Positions 25,962 through 34,488 of a stretch of 64,000 nt of DNA are shown here, piece by piece. The position numbers were made by a program, and so were the translations under genes. The notes beneath the pieces were generated by a model, which searched no databases, was not told where the DNA came from, and saw only the letters and a list, made by a program, of their open reading frames with translations. Position 1 is the stretch's first letter, and the number at the start of each line of letters is the position of its first letter. The DNA comes from Gaiellasilicea sp033857955 (GTDB taxonomy: Bacteria; Actinomycetota; Thermoleophilia; Gaiellales; Gaiellaceae), in assembly GCA_033857955.1 (NCBI GenBank), contig JAWVCW010000008.1, forward strand, positions 1-64,000, given 5' to 3'.

Positions 25962-26852
25962 TCAGTCGAGCAGGGCTGCAGCGACGACCTGGCGTTGCCT
26001 GGCGGCGTGGCCGCCGAACGCGTCGATCCACTGCGCGCGCTTGTAGTAGCGGTGCAGGACGTGCTCCCAGGTGAAGCCGATCCCCCCGTGCACCTGGATC
26101 GAACGCTCGCACGCCGCGACGGCGGTCTCTGCCGCCTGCGCCTTCGCGGCCGCGACTGCGACGGGCGCCTGCTCGTCGTCGACCGCGACGCACCACGCGG
26201 CCCAGTAGGCGAGCGAGCGGGCAAGCTCGGTCTCGACGTAGGTGTCGGCGAGCGGATGCGAGACGGCCTGGTAGGTGCCGATCTTCTTGCCGAACTGCTC
26301 GCGATCGGAGACGTACGCCACCCCGAGCTCGAGCGCCTTCTGGGCGACCCCGACCGCCTCGACAGCCAGCGCCGCGAGCAGCCGCAGCCGGACGGGCTCG
26401 AAGTCACCGTCGATCGAGACAGCGGTCTGGGAGACATTGTGTTCCTGTAACACGAGCTTTCCGAGCGGCCTGGTTTCATCGACGGTTGCGAGCGTTTCGC
26501 CCTCGGCCGGAACGGCCGTCATGTCCTCGCGCAGGACCTGATCGACGGTGTCCAGGTGGGGCACCAGGCCGTCGACCTCGACCGACCAGGCGTTCTCGTC
26601 CACCTCCGGCAGCGCGGGGAGGACGACGGCGGTCGTCAGGAAGGGGCCGGAATAGAGCGCGCGGCCGGCCTCCTCGAACAGGATCGCCTCGTCGACGAAC
26701 GAGAGCCCGCCGCCGCCGCGATCCTCGGGGACCGAGACGCCGAGCCAGCCGAGCTCGCGGAGCTCCGAGAGTGGCGCGTCCGGGTTTGCCTCGAGGAACG
26801 AGCGCGCCTGGCGGCGCAGCTCCTCCTGCTCTTGCGTGAACGCGAACTCCAT
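25962..26852 (-). CDS. Acyl-CoA dehydrogenase-like, short subunit
   Basis: A 296-residue relative of acyl-CoA dehydrogenases, about 90 shorter than normal. The middle beta domain is reduced and lacks the TEPxxGSD motif, while the C-terminal helical domain keeps SDREQFGKKIGTYQAVSH and IQVHGGIGFTWEH. The C-terminal GTSEI motif is missing. This is the hallmark of the small subunit of alpha2beta2 dehydrogenases such as mycobacterial FadE pairs. It starts immediately after the stop of the full-length partner (TAG ATG). Confidence 0.85.
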   Translation of the reverse strand: MEFAFTQEQEELRRQARSFLEANPDAPLSELRELGWLGVSVPEDRGGGGLSFVDEAILFEEAGRALYSGPFLTTAVVLPALPEVDENAWSVEVDGLVPHLDTVDQVLREDMTAVPAEGETLATVDETRPLGKLVLQEHNVSQTAVSIDGDFEPVRLRLLAALAVEAVGVAQKALELGVAYVSDREQFGKKIGTYQAVSHPLADTYVETELARSLAYWAAWCVAVDDEQAPVAVAAAKAQAAETAVAACERSIQVHGGIGFTWEHVLHRYYKRAQWIDAFGGHAARQRQVVAAALLD

Positions 26853-28004
26853 CTACCGGGACCTCGGGAGCCCGAGCACGCGCTCGGCGATGATGTTGCG
26901 CAGGATCTCGGAGGTACCGGCCTCGATCGTGTTTCCGCGCGAGCGCAGCTGCTGATGCTGCCAGTAGCCCGGCTGCATGTTTCCGTTGGCGTTCAGGAGC
27001 TGGGCCTCGGGGCCGAGCAGCTCGAGCCCGAGCTTCGTCACGCGCTGGTTCGCCTCCGACCACCAGAGCTTGGCACCGGAGCCCTCGGGGCCGGGGATGC
27101 CGGTCTTCATCAGCGTCGTCAGCGAGCGGTAGTTCGTGTAGCGCACGGCCTGGAGGCCGATCCACTCACGTGCGATCGCATCGCGCTGCACCTCCGTCGC
27201 ACCCTTCTCCTTCGCCAGTGCGATCAGCTTCCGGATCTGGCTCTCGAGCCCCGCGATGAGCGCAAATCCGAGGGTGCCCCGCTCGTGCAGCAGCGTCGTC
27301 ATCGCCACCTGCCAGCCGCCCCCGATCTCGCCGACGGCGTTCTCGACCGGCACCTTCACGTCCGTGAAGAAGATCTCGTTGAACTCCGCCTCGCCGGTTA
27401 TCTGGCGCAGCGGACGCACGTCGACGCCGGGGGCGTGCATGTCGACGAGCAGGTAGGTGAGGCCGTCGTGGCGCTCGCTCTCCGGGTCGCTTCGCGTAAC
27501 GAGGATGCACCAGTCTGCGATGTGGGCGAACGACGACCAGACCTTCTGGCCGTTGACGACGAAGTGGTCTCCCTCGAGTGCCAGGCTCGCGCTCGTGCGC
27601 ACGGCGGAGAGGTCGGAGCCGGCGCCGGGCTCGGAGAAGCCCTGGCACCAGATCTCCTCGGTGGAGAGGATCTTCTCGAGGTGCTTCTCCTTCTGGGCGT
27701 CGGTGCCGTGCGCGATGATCGTCGGCCCGGCCATGCCGAGACCGATCACTCCGAGGTGCGGCGGGGCCTCGGCGCGCGCCATCTCCTCGAGGAAGATCGC
27801 CTGGTGGCTATAGGGGGCGGAAGCGCCGCCGTACTCCTTGGGCCACGTCAGCCCGGCGTAACCGGCCTCGTGCAGCTTGCGGCTCCAGTCACGGCCCGCC
27901 TCCTCGAAGCGGCCGCGCCGGATCTCGTCCGTCAGGTTGGCCTCGATCCACGCGCGCAACTCCGCGCGGAACGCTGCCTCCTCGGGCGTGTCGCGAAGCT
28001 CCAC
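26853..28004 (-). CDS. Acyl-CoA dehydrogenase, full-length subunit
   Basis: A 383-residue dehydrogenase with WCQGFSEPGAGSDLSAV, VVNGQKVWSSFAH and C-terminal TIEAGTSEILRNIIAERVLGL. It retains the motifs its downstream neighbour lacks, so the two likely form a heterotetramer acting on a bulky or branched acyl-CoA. The GTG start is first in a ten-gene minus-strand operon. A -10 motif lies seven bases upstream. Confidence 0.92.
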   Translation of the reverse strand: MELRDTPEEAAFRAELRAWIEANLTDEIRRGRFEEAGRDWSRKLHEAGYAGLTWPKEYGGASAPYSHQAIFLEEMARAEAPPHLGVIGLGMAGPTIIAHGTDAQKEKHLEKILSTEEIWCQGFSEPGAGSDLSAVRTSASLALEGDHFVVNGQKVWSSFAHIADWCILVTRSDPESERHDGLTYLLVDMHAPGVDVRPLRQITGEAEFNEIFFTDVKVPVENAVGEIGGGWQVAMTTLLHERGTLGFALIAGLESQIRKLIALAKEKGATEVQRDAIAREWIGLQAVRYTNYRSLTTLMKTGIPGPEGSGAKLWWSEANQRVTKLGLELLGPEAQLLNANGNMQPGYWQHQQLRSRGNTIEAGTSEILRNIIAERVLGLPRSR

Positions 28005-28011
28005 AACACGG

Positions 28012-28017
28012 ACTGTA
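28012..28017 (-). promoter_or_regulatory. Candidate -10 element of the long catabolic operon
   Basis: On the minus strand, TACAGT ends seven bases before the GTG at 28004, implying a leaderless transcript. No -35 consensus is clear. Confidence 0.45.
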
Positions 28018-28045
28018 ATCCGATCTTGGTATCAGGCGTAGAGCC

Positions 28046-29188
28046 TCACGTCACGGCGGTCCGGTCGACATCCCGCACCGACCGGACGCCCGCGAGCGCC
28101 ATCGTCAGGTCGAGCTCCGCAGCGAGCTGCCTGATCGCCGCCTCGACGCCTGCCGCGCCCCCGACCGCGAGCGCGTATGCGTAGAGCCGGCCCAGGAGGA
28201 CGGCGTCCGCACCGAGCGCGAGCGCTTTCAGGACATCCGCGGCGCGCCGAATGCCGCTGTCCATCAGCACGGTCGCGTCCGGGCCGAGCTCGTCCCGCAC
28301 CTCGACGAGCGCATCGAGTGAGGCGATCGCGCCGTCGACTTGCCGGCCGCCGTGATTGGAGACGACGATCCCGTCGACTCCGTGTTCGAGCGCGAGTCGG
28401 GCATCGTCTCCCCGCAGCACGCCCTTCACGAGGATCGGGAGGTCGGTGCGAGCGCGCAGCCACTCCAGGTCGGCCCAGGTGAGCGCGAGGTTCGGGAATG
28501 CGGCCAGGGCCATCAGCGATGCCGTCTGAACATCCTCTTCCGGCGCCGCATCGAGCCGCGCGCGGAAGAGCGGGTCGCTGAAGAACTGCGCCAGCCCTTC
28601 GCCGGCGAGAAACGGGAGGTAGCCGTTCCTGAGATCGCGATCGCGCCAGCCGAGCGTCAGCGTGTCGAGCGTGACGACGATCGCGCCGTAACCGGCTGCC
28701 GCGGCCCGGTCGACGAGGCTGCCCGCGAGCTCGCGGTCCGACCACCAGTAGAGCTGGAACCACCGCTGCGCGTCGCCGAGCTCCGCTGCGACGTCCTCGA
28801 GCGAGGTCGATGCGGCGCTCGAGAGGATCATCGGCACGCCGGTGGCCTTCGAGGCCCGGGCGACGCCGAGCTCCGCCTCCTGATGGACGATCGAGAGGAC
28901 GCCGACGGGAGCGAGCAGGAACGGCACCGGCGAACGCAGGCCGAGCACCTCGACCGAGAGGTCACGCTCCGCCGTCCCCACGAGCATCCGCGGCCGCAGC
29001 CGGCGGCGGTCGAACGCCTCGCGGTTCGCGCGGATCGTCGCCTCGGATCCGGCGCCCCCGGCGACGTAGTCGAACGGTCCCTGCTCGAGCTTCTCGCGGG
29101 CGCGGGCCTCCCACTCCTCGGGAGAGACGGGCCATTCGGTGCCGCCCGCGAGGTAGATCGCGTTCTGAACCTGGCTTCCGCTCTCCAA
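28046..29188 (-). CDS. FMN-dependent alpha-hydroxy acid oxidase/dehydrogenase
   Basis: Oxidises L-2-hydroxy acids, such as lactate or glycolate, to 2-oxo acids. Motifs: FLLAPVGVLSIVHQEAELGVA, LPILVKGVLRGDDAR, and the signature VSNHGGRQVDG with the catalytic His and Arg. ADAVLLGRLYAYAL binds the FMN phosphate. I use the TTG at 29188 (380 residues): longer frames would overlap the divergent dehydrogenase gene and add unconserved sequence. The start is uncertain by a few codons. Confidence 0.85.
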   Translation of the reverse strand: MESGSQVQNAIYLAGGTEWPVSPEEWEARAREKLEQGPFDYVAGGAGSEATIRANREAFDRRRLRPRMLVGTAERDLSVEVLGLRSPVPFLLAPVGVLSIVHQEAELGVARASKATGVPMILSSAASTSLEDVAAELGDAQRWFQLYWWSDRELAGSLVDRAAAAGYGAIVVTLDTLTLGWRDRDLRNGYLPFLAGEGLAQFFSDPLFRARLDAAPEEDVQTASLMALAAFPNLALTWADLEWLRARTDLPILVKGVLRGDDARLALEHGVDGIVVSNHGGRQVDGAIASLDALVEVRDELGPDATVLMDSGIRRAADVLKALALGADAVLLGRLYAYALAVGGAAGVEAAIRQLAAELDLTMALAGVRSVRDVDRTAVT

Positions 29189-29207
29189 GACGTGCAGACT
29201 CTCCCTG

Positions 29208-30413
29208 ATGACCGACCTCGCGCTCAAGCCGGATGTGGATGCCCGCCGCGCGCAGGTGCGGGCGTTCATGGAGGAGCATGTCTATCCGAACGAGGCCGTG
29301 CTCGCACGCGAGGACGATGCGTCGGACGTGTTGATCGCGGATCTGCGCGCCAGGGCGAAGGCCGCCGGGATCTGGGCGCCGCACCTCCCGCCGGAGGCGG
29401 GCGGCACCGGCTCCGGCTTCATCGAGTACGCGCTGTTGAACGAGGAGATCGGCCGCAGCACGTGGGCTCAGCTCGTCTTCAACTGCCAAGCCCCCGATGC
29501 AGGCAACGGCGAGATCCTGCACATGTTCGGCACCGACGAGCAGAAGGAGCGCTTCCTGCGCCCGCTCGTCGAGGGGACGGCGCGCTCGTTCTTCTCGATG
29601 ACCGAGCCCGAGGTCTCCGGGGCCGACCCGACCGAGCTGCGGACGACCGCCGTTCAGGACGGCGACGAGTGGGTGATCAACGGCCACAAGTGGTTCTCGT
29701 CCTCCGCAGAGGGCGCGGCATTCGGGATCGTGATGGCGGTGACCGACCCCGACGCGCCACCGCACCGGCGCATGAGCCAGATCCTCGTCCCGACGGACAC
29801 GCCCGGCTACGAGCTCGTCCGGCCGGTCCCGGTCATGGGCCACACCGGCCGCGGCTGGTCGACGCACTGCGAGGTGCGCTACACGAACGTCCGCGTCCCG
29901 CTCGAGAACGTTCTCGGCGAACCGGGGGATGGCTTCCGGATCGCGCAGAAGCGGCTCGGGCCGGGGCGGATCCACCATGTCATGCGCTGGCTCGGGCAGA
30001 TGCAGCGGGCATTCGAGCTGATGTGCGCCTACTCGCTCGAGCGCCAGGTCGGCGGTGTGCCGCTGGCCGAGAAGCAGACCGTCCAGAACTGGATCGCCGA
30101 CTCGGCCGCCGAGATCCAGGCCTGCCGGCTCCTCACCCTCGACGCGGCTCGGAAGCTCGACGAGGGTGACGAGGCGCGGGTCGAGGTCTCACTGATCAAG
30201 TTCTACGCCGCCCGCGTCTTGAACGACGTGATCGATCGGGCGATTCAGGTGCACGGGGCCCGCGGGCTCACCGACGAGACGCCGCTCGGCACGATGTACG
30301 CCATGGCCCGCGCCGCCCGGATCTACGACGGCCCCGACGAGGTGCACCGGATGGTCGTCAGCCGCCGGATCCTGAAGGAGTTCCGGGACGGCGGCACGTT
30401 CACGTTCGACTGA
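29208..30413 (+). CDS. Acyl-CoA dehydrogenase (ACAD10/11-like)
   Basis: A 401-residue dehydrogenase with FSMTEPEVSGADPTELRT, INGHKWFSSSAEGA and the C-terminal signature YDGPDEVHRMVVSRRIL, which marks the ACAD10/11/LvaC-like group. In that pathway the enzyme handles the phosphorylated 4-hydroxyacyl-CoA made by an APH-like kinase, and a matching kinase and DUF6285 gene lie at 17.5-18.7 kb. It is divergent from the hydroxy-acid oxidase with about 19 bp between. A palindromic terminator-like repeat follows. Confidence 0.9.
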   Translation: MTDLALKPDVDARRAQVRAFMEEHVYPNEAVLAREDDASDVLIADLRARAKAAGIWAPHLPPEAGGTGSGFIEYALLNEEIGRSTWAQLVFNCQAPDAGNGEILHMFGTDEQKERFLRPLVEGTARSFFSMTEPEVSGADPTELRTTAVQDGDEWVINGHKWFSSSAEGAAFGIVMAVTDPDAPPHRRMSQILVPTDTPGYELVRPVPVMGHTGRGWSTHCEVRYTNVRVPLENVLGEPGDGFRIAQKRLGPGRIHHVMRWLGQMQRAFELMCAYSLERQVGGVPLAEKQTVQNWIADSAAEIQACRLLTLDAARKLDEGDEARVEVSLIKFYAARVLNDVIDRAIQVHGARGLTDETPLGTMYAMARAARIYDGPDEVHRMVVSRRILKEFRDGGTFTFD

Positions 30414-30478
30414 GACGTGTCCGCTCGTCAACCGCGCCGCCGGGGACAGTCCCCGCCCGTGCGCTTGACGGGCGGACG
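30412..30478. terminator. GGGGAC/GTCCCC repeat, copy 2, convergent terminator
   Basis: The inner core CGGGGAC-A-GTCCCCG is at 30441-30455. Outer arms GTCCGCTCGTCAA and TTGACGGGCGGAC pair with one mismatch, forming a long cruciform between two convergent stop codons. It shares GAGACGTGTCCGC and the core with copy 1. Confidence 0.7.
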
Positions 30479-30486
30479 CGGCTCAA

Positions 30487-31104
30487 TCAGCCGAGCTCGA
30501 CCTCGATCGCGCGGGCCAGCTTCTCGGGTCTGAAGCCGTCCGGCCCGACCTCACCCTGGAAGGCGACCCGTCCGTCGGAGCCGATCAGGTAGAGCCGGTC
30601 GGGCCAGCCGCCGTAGGCAAGCGCGACCTCGTCGTCTACGCCGTCGAGCAGCACCGGGATGCGCGTGCGCAGCCGAACCGCGCACGCGCCGGCTGCGGCT
30701 GCCCGCTGTTCGAGCGACGTCGGGTCGGCGACGGCGATCTCCTCGCGGCGGTTGTCCGCGAGCACCCAGCCGTCTTCCGGATGCGCTTCGCGGATGTAGA
30801 CGATGAAGAACGCGACGTCGTCGTCGTGGCGGTCGTGGAGCTCCTCGAGCTCGCCCAACTGGCGGCGGAAGGGTGGTCAGGTGTACGAGCCGAAGACGAG
30901 CGCTACGGGGCGAATGCCCGCGAAGTCGGCGAGCCGGATTCGCTCGCCACTCGGACGGTGTGTCTCGGAGTCGAGGAGCGGCAGGTCGAACGGGAAGGCG
31001 GGAGCCCCGGGCGCCAGGGTCGGCGTCATCAACCTCCGGTAGGCCGGGGACGACATCACGTCGTCGAGCGTCAGCGGCGAATCGGGAGGTGTCTCCGGCC
31101 CCAC
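30487..31104 (-). CDS. Deiodinase/peroxiredoxin-like selenoprotein (in-frame TGA = Sec)
   Basis: A thioredoxin-fold redoxin whose catalytic residue is encoded by TGA at 30877-30879. The protein reads FGSYT-U-PPFRRQLGELEEL. Homologues carry Cys there (FGSYTCPPF), and iodothyronine deiodinases carry selenocysteine in the same motif. Sequence on both sides is well conserved and in one frame: the redoxin start (PAFPFDLPLLDSET) before, and FFIVYIREAHPEDGW after. A SECIS-like hairpin follows the TGA. With GTG 31104 as start the product has 205 residues and Sec76. GTG 31119 and ATG 31056 are alternatives, and none has a good ribosome site. Probably a thiol peroxidase or reductase; true deiodinase activity is unlikely in a bacterium. 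A nonsense mutation is the alternative reading. Confidence 0.8.
30843..30879 (-). promoter_or_regulatory. Candidate bacterial SECIS element in the redoxin gene
   Basis: Read in the RNA sense, the TGA is followed by a stem (CC-U-U, then GCCGCC pairing with GGCG-a-GC). The stem is capped by a five-base loop AGUUG that starts 16 bases after the TGA. A G in the first two loop positions and a 16-37 base distance are the known bacterial SECIS rules. Paired by eye, not computed. Confidence 0.55.
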
Positions 31105-31130
31105 GGTCTCCGACCCCACATTGGGCTCGT

Positions 31131-32063
31131 TCAGTTGGACAGGAGCTCGCGGCGGCGCTGCATGTCGGCGGTCGGCTGAACGACCTTCCAGACGAGCCCG
31201 AGCCTCCGCAGCAACCTGATCACGAGCCCGCCGATGTCGAGCTCCCAGGGCTTCAGGCCGTGGAACGCCGACGAGGGGAAGGCGTGATGGTTGTGGTGCC
31301 AGGACTCGCCGAACGAGATCCAGGAGAGCCACCAGACGTTGCGCGACTCGTCCTTGACGCTGAAGCGGCGCGAGCCGACGAAGTGACAGACCGAGTTGAC
31401 CGACCACGTGATGTGGTGGAGCAGGAAGATCCGGATCAGACCGCCCCAGAACATCGCCTGCAGAGCAGCGCCGAACGTACCGCCCCAGATCCAGCCGGCC
31501 GCGAAGGGCAGCAGCAGGGACACGGCGACCCAGAGCGGGAACATCTTCGAGACGAAGACCATGCCGCGGTCAGCGAGCAGATCCTTCGCGTACTTCGTCC
31601 ACTCGGCGCGCCCGACGTTGCGGAAGAGCCAGCCGACGTGCGCGTGCCAGAGGCCTGCGATCTTGCCGCGGATCCCGGGGCCGAAACCGGCGTGCGGCGA
31701 GTGCGGATCGCCCTCGCGGTCGGCGAAGCTGTGGTGCTTGCGGTGGTCCGAGACCCAGCGGATCACGGGTCCCTGCACGGCCATCGAGCCGAGCACCGCG
31801 AGCGCGTAGCGGATCGCCCGGTATGTCTCGTACGAGCGGTGCGTGAACAACCGGTGGAAGCCGATCGAGATCCCGAGCGTCGTCAGCGCATACCCGACCG
31901 CGAAGATCGTCAGGTCGCGCCAGGTGACGTAGCTGCCCCAGAGGAAGAAGATCGATGCGAGGAAGCCGGCGAACGGCACCGTCACCCCGATCAGGTTCGT
32001 GATCTTCTGACCCCGTGTCATGTGGGTTTCCGTCATCGAGGTCTCGGCTGCGAGCGTGCTCAC
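31131..32063 (-). CDS. Acyl-CoA delta-9 type fatty acid desaturase
   Basis: Membrane di-iron desaturase that introduces a double bond into acyl chains. Three histidine boxes are visible: HRLFTH, HRKHH and HHNHH (in ESWHHNHHAFPSSA). About four hydrophobic segments are present. The GTG at 32063 (310 residues) is chosen because TACTCT lies seven bases upstream. ATG codons at 32084 and 32036 are alternatives, and conserved sequence starts after the latter. It needs an electron donor not found here. The redoxin gene follows, so the two may share a transcript. Confidence 0.88.
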   Translation of the reverse strand: MSTLAAETSMTETHMTRGQKITNLIGVTVPFAGFLASIFFLWGSYVTWRDLTIFAVGYALTTLGISIGFHRLFTHRSYETYRAIRYALAVLGSMAVQGPVIRWVSDHRKHHSFADREGDPHSPHAGFGPGIRGKIAGLWHAHVGWLFRNVGRAEWTKYAKDLLADRGMVFVSKMFPLWVAVSLLLPFAAGWIWGGTFGAALQAMFWGGLIRIFLLHHITWSVNSVCHFVGSRRFSVKDESRNVWWLSWISFGESWHHNHHAFPSSAFHGLKPWELDIGGLVIRLLRRLGLVWKVVQPTADMQRRRELLSN

Positions 32064-32070
32064 TCGGAAG

Positions 32071-32076
32071 AGAGTA
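32071..32076 (-). promoter_or_regulatory. Candidate -10 element for the desaturase gene
   Basis: On the minus strand, TACTCT ends seven bases before GTG 32063, matching the leaderless pattern. It was used to choose the start. Confidence 0.4.
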
Positions 32077-32145
32077 GCCGCCATTGCGGAAGGCGCGCGG
32101 TTCCTTTGCCATTTGGGATCCGACCTGCATAAGCTGCCCCGGTCG

Positions 32146-32913
32146 ATGGCCCTGCTCTCGCTGCGGAACGTCACTCGCCGGTTCGGCGGGATCGTCGCCC
32201 TCGATGGGGTCTCGTTCGACGTGGAAGAGGGCCAGATCGTCGGGTTGATCGGCCCGAACGGCGCCGGGAAGACGACCGCATTCAACGTCATCACCCGGCT
32301 CTACACGCCGAACGAGGGCGAGGTCGAGTTCGCCGGCGAGAGCCTGCTGAAGACGCCCGTGCACGGAATCGTGCGGCGCGGGATCGCTCGCACCTTTCAG
32401 AACGTCGAGCTGTTCAAGACGATGACCGTCCTGGACAACGTGCTCGTCGGCGCACACACGCGTGGCTTCAACGTCGAACCCGAGGCGCTCGAGGCGATCG
32501 ACTACGTCGGTCTCGGAGCGATTGCGCAGCGGCCGGTCGCAGGGTTGCCGTTCGGGACCCTGAAGCGCGTCGAGCTCGCCCGCGCGCTCGTGTCACACCC
32601 CAGGCTGCTGCTGCTCGACGAGCCGGCCGGGGGCCTGAACCACGATGAGGTCGGAGAGCTCGGCCGCTTCATCCAGAAGATCCGCGACGACCGGAAGCTG
32701 ACGGTCCTCCTCGTCGAGCACCACATGAACCTGGTGATGGGGATCTCCGACCACGTCAGCGTGATGAACTTCGGCAAGAAGATCGCCGACGGCTCGCCCA
32801 CCGAGGTCCGCGCGAATCCGGCCGTGATCGAGGCGTATCTCGGCACTGACGACGATCCCCCTCGCCACACCGAGGAGCCCGGCCAGCCTGAGGACACCAG
32901 TGGCGCTGCTTGA
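32146..32913 (+). CDS. livG: Branched-chain amino acid-type ABC ATPase (LivG)
   Basis: ATPase of a liv-type importer, 255 residues. Walker A is GPNGAGKTT, the Q-loop RTFQNVELF, the signature region LPFGTLKRVELARAL and Walker B LLLLDEPAGGLN. IGISDH-type MGISDHVSVMNFGKKIADG closes the domain. Compared with E. coli LivG, the helical segment after NVLVGAHTR is about 20 residues shorter, and the C-terminus has an acidic/proline-rich tail instead. It heads the five-gene transport operon. The ATG at 32146 has TAAGCT ten bases upstream. Confidence 0.92.
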   Translation: MALLSLRNVTRRFGGIVALDGVSFDVEEGQIVGLIGPNGAGKTTAFNVITRLYTPNEGEVEFAGESLLKTPVHGIVRRGIARTFQNVELFKTMTVLDNVLVGAHTRGFNVEPEALEAIDYVGLGAIAQRPVAGLPFGTLKRVELARALVSHPRLLLLDEPAGGLNHDEVGELGRFIQKIRDDRKLTVLLVEHHMNLVMGISDHVSVMNFGKKIADGSPTEVRANPAVIEAYLGTDDDPPRHTEEPGQPEDTSGAA

Positions 32914-33604
32914 GCTGCGCGACGTCGAGGCACGCTACGGACCGGTACGGGCGCTGCACGGCGTCTCGCTTGCGGTCGACGAGGGTCAGATCGTGGCCGT
33001 GCTCGGCGCCAACGGCGCGGGCAAGACGACGACGTTGCGCGCGATCTCGGGCACGGTCAAGCGGACGGGCGAGATCGCGTTCGACGGCCGCTCGCTCGGC
33101 CGCCGTGGCCCGGAGGCGGTCGCCAAGCTCGGCGTCGCGCACGTTCCCGAAGGACGTGGGACCTTCTCGGAGCTCTCGGTCGAGGAGAACCTGCGCCTCG
33201 GCGCCTATACGCGCCGCGGCTCGCTCGACGGCGACATCGAGCGGATGAGCGGCTACTTCCCCTGGATCGGCGAGCGGCTCGAGCAGCACGCCGGCACGCT
33301 GTCCGGCGGCGAGCAGCAGATGCTCGCGCTCGCCCGCGCGCTGATGGGCCGTCCGCGCCTGCTGCTGCTCGACGAGCCGTCGCTCGGCCTCGCCCCGCTC
33401 GTCACGCGGGAGATCTTTCGGATCGTGCGCGAGCTGAACGAGAAGGAGGGCCTGACCGTGCTCGTCGTCGAGCAGAACGCTGCGATCGCGCTCGAGGTCG
33501 CAGCGCGCGCGTACGTGCTCGAGGTCGGCAAGGTCGCCGTGTCCGGGACGAGCGAGGAGCTCGCCCGCGACGAATCGGTCAGAAAGTCGTACCTGGGTTA
33601 CTGA
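32900..33604 (+). CDS. livF: Branched-chain amino acid-type ABC ATPase (LivF)
   Basis: Second ATPase of the importer, 234 residues. Motifs: GANGAGKTTTLRAISG, VPEGRGTFSELSVEENL (typical of LivF), LSGGEQQMLALARAL and LLLLDEPSLGLAP. The GTG start at 32900 overlaps the livG end by 14 bp; MALLELRDVEARYG fits the family N-terminus. Confidence 0.93.
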   Translation: MALLELRDVEARYGPVRALHGVSLAVDEGQIVAVLGANGAGKTTTLRAISGTVKRTGEIAFDGRSLGRRGPEAVAKLGVAHVPEGRGTFSELSVEENLRLGAYTRRGSLDGDIERMSGYFPWIGERLEQHAGTLSGGEQQMLALARALMGRPRLLLLDEPSLGLAPLVTREIFRIVRELNEKEGLTVLVVEQNAAIALEVAARAYVLEVGKVAVSGTSEELARDESVRKSYLGY

Positions 33605-34488
33605 TGTCCGAGTTCTTCCAGCAGGTCGTCGCAGGGCTCGGGGATGGTGCGATCTACGCTGCCCTCGCCCTCGCCCTCGTGCTGATCCACCGGGCGACCG
33701 GGGTGATCAACTTCGCGCAGGGCGAGATGGCGATGTTCACGACCTACATCGCCTGGACGCTGATCGAGAACCACGGCTGGTCGTACTGGCCGGCCTTCGT
33801 CGTCACGCTCGCCTTCGCCTTCGTTCTCGGCGTCGGCATTCAGCGCGTCGTGATCGCGCCCGTCTCGAGCGCGTCCGTCCTGACGATCGTGATCATGACG
33901 ATCGGCCTCGTACTCACCTTCAACGGGCTCGCGGGCCTCATCTGGTCAGCCGAGATCAGGGCGTTCCCGAGTCCCTTCCCGAACGAGACCTGGCAGCTCG
34001 GCGACGTCTCGATCTCCCAGGAGAGTGTCGGCACGTTCGCAGTCGTGCTCGTGCTCGTCGCCCTCCTCTGGGCTTTCTTCCAGTTCACGAAGACGGGCCT
34101 CGCGCTGCGCGCCTCGGCGCTCAACCCGGACGCCAGCCGGCTCGTCGGAGTGCGCGTCGGGTGGATGCTCGCGATCGGGTGGGGCCTCGCCGCGATGCTC
34201 GGCGCGGTGGCCGGGATGCTGGCCGCTCCGACGGTCTTCCTCGACCCGAACATGATGCAGGCGACGCTCATCTACGCCTTCGCTGCCGCGGTGCTCGGCG
34301 GGATCGACTCGCCGTTCGGCGCGGTCGCCGGTGGCCTCCTGCTCGGGGTCGGACTGAACCTGATCGGGAACTACGTGGACTTCGTCGGCGCCGATCTGAA
34401 GTTGCCCGTGGCGCTGCTGATCATCCTCGTCGTCCTGCTCGTCCGCCCGGCGGGGCTCTTCGGCAAGGCCGTTGCGAGGCGCGTGTGA
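33604..34488 (+). CDS. livH: Branched-chain amino acid-type ABC permease (LivH)
   Basis: Membrane subunit of 294 residues with about eight helices. Family motifs include GAIYAALALALVLIHRATGVINFAQGEM, seen as GVINFAQGEMAMF, and the ATPase-contact region AAVLGGIDSPFGAVAGGLLLG. The ATG overlaps the livF stop and the end overlaps livM. Ligand may be an amino acid, amide or short acyl compound. Confidence 0.92.
   Translation: MSEFFQQVVAGLGDGAIYAALALALVLIHRATGVINFAQGEMAMFTTYIAWTLIENHGWSYWPAFVVTLAFAFVLGVGIQRVVIAPVSSASVLTIVIMTIGLVLTFNGLAGLIWSAEIRAFPSPFPNETWQLGDVSISQESVGTFAVVLVLVALLWAFFQFTKTGLALRASALNPDASRLVGVRVGWMLAIGWGLAAMLGAVAGMLAAPTVFLDPNMMQATLIYAFAAAVLGGIDSPFGAVAGGLLLGVGLNLIGNYVDFVGADLKLPVALLIILVVLLVRPAGLFGKAVARRV

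Noticed and set aside
30877..31407. Separate 176-codon gene ending at 30877
   Set aside because: Its first two thirds are an out-of-frame reading of the desaturase gene; its last part is the N-terminal half of the TGA-containing redoxin.
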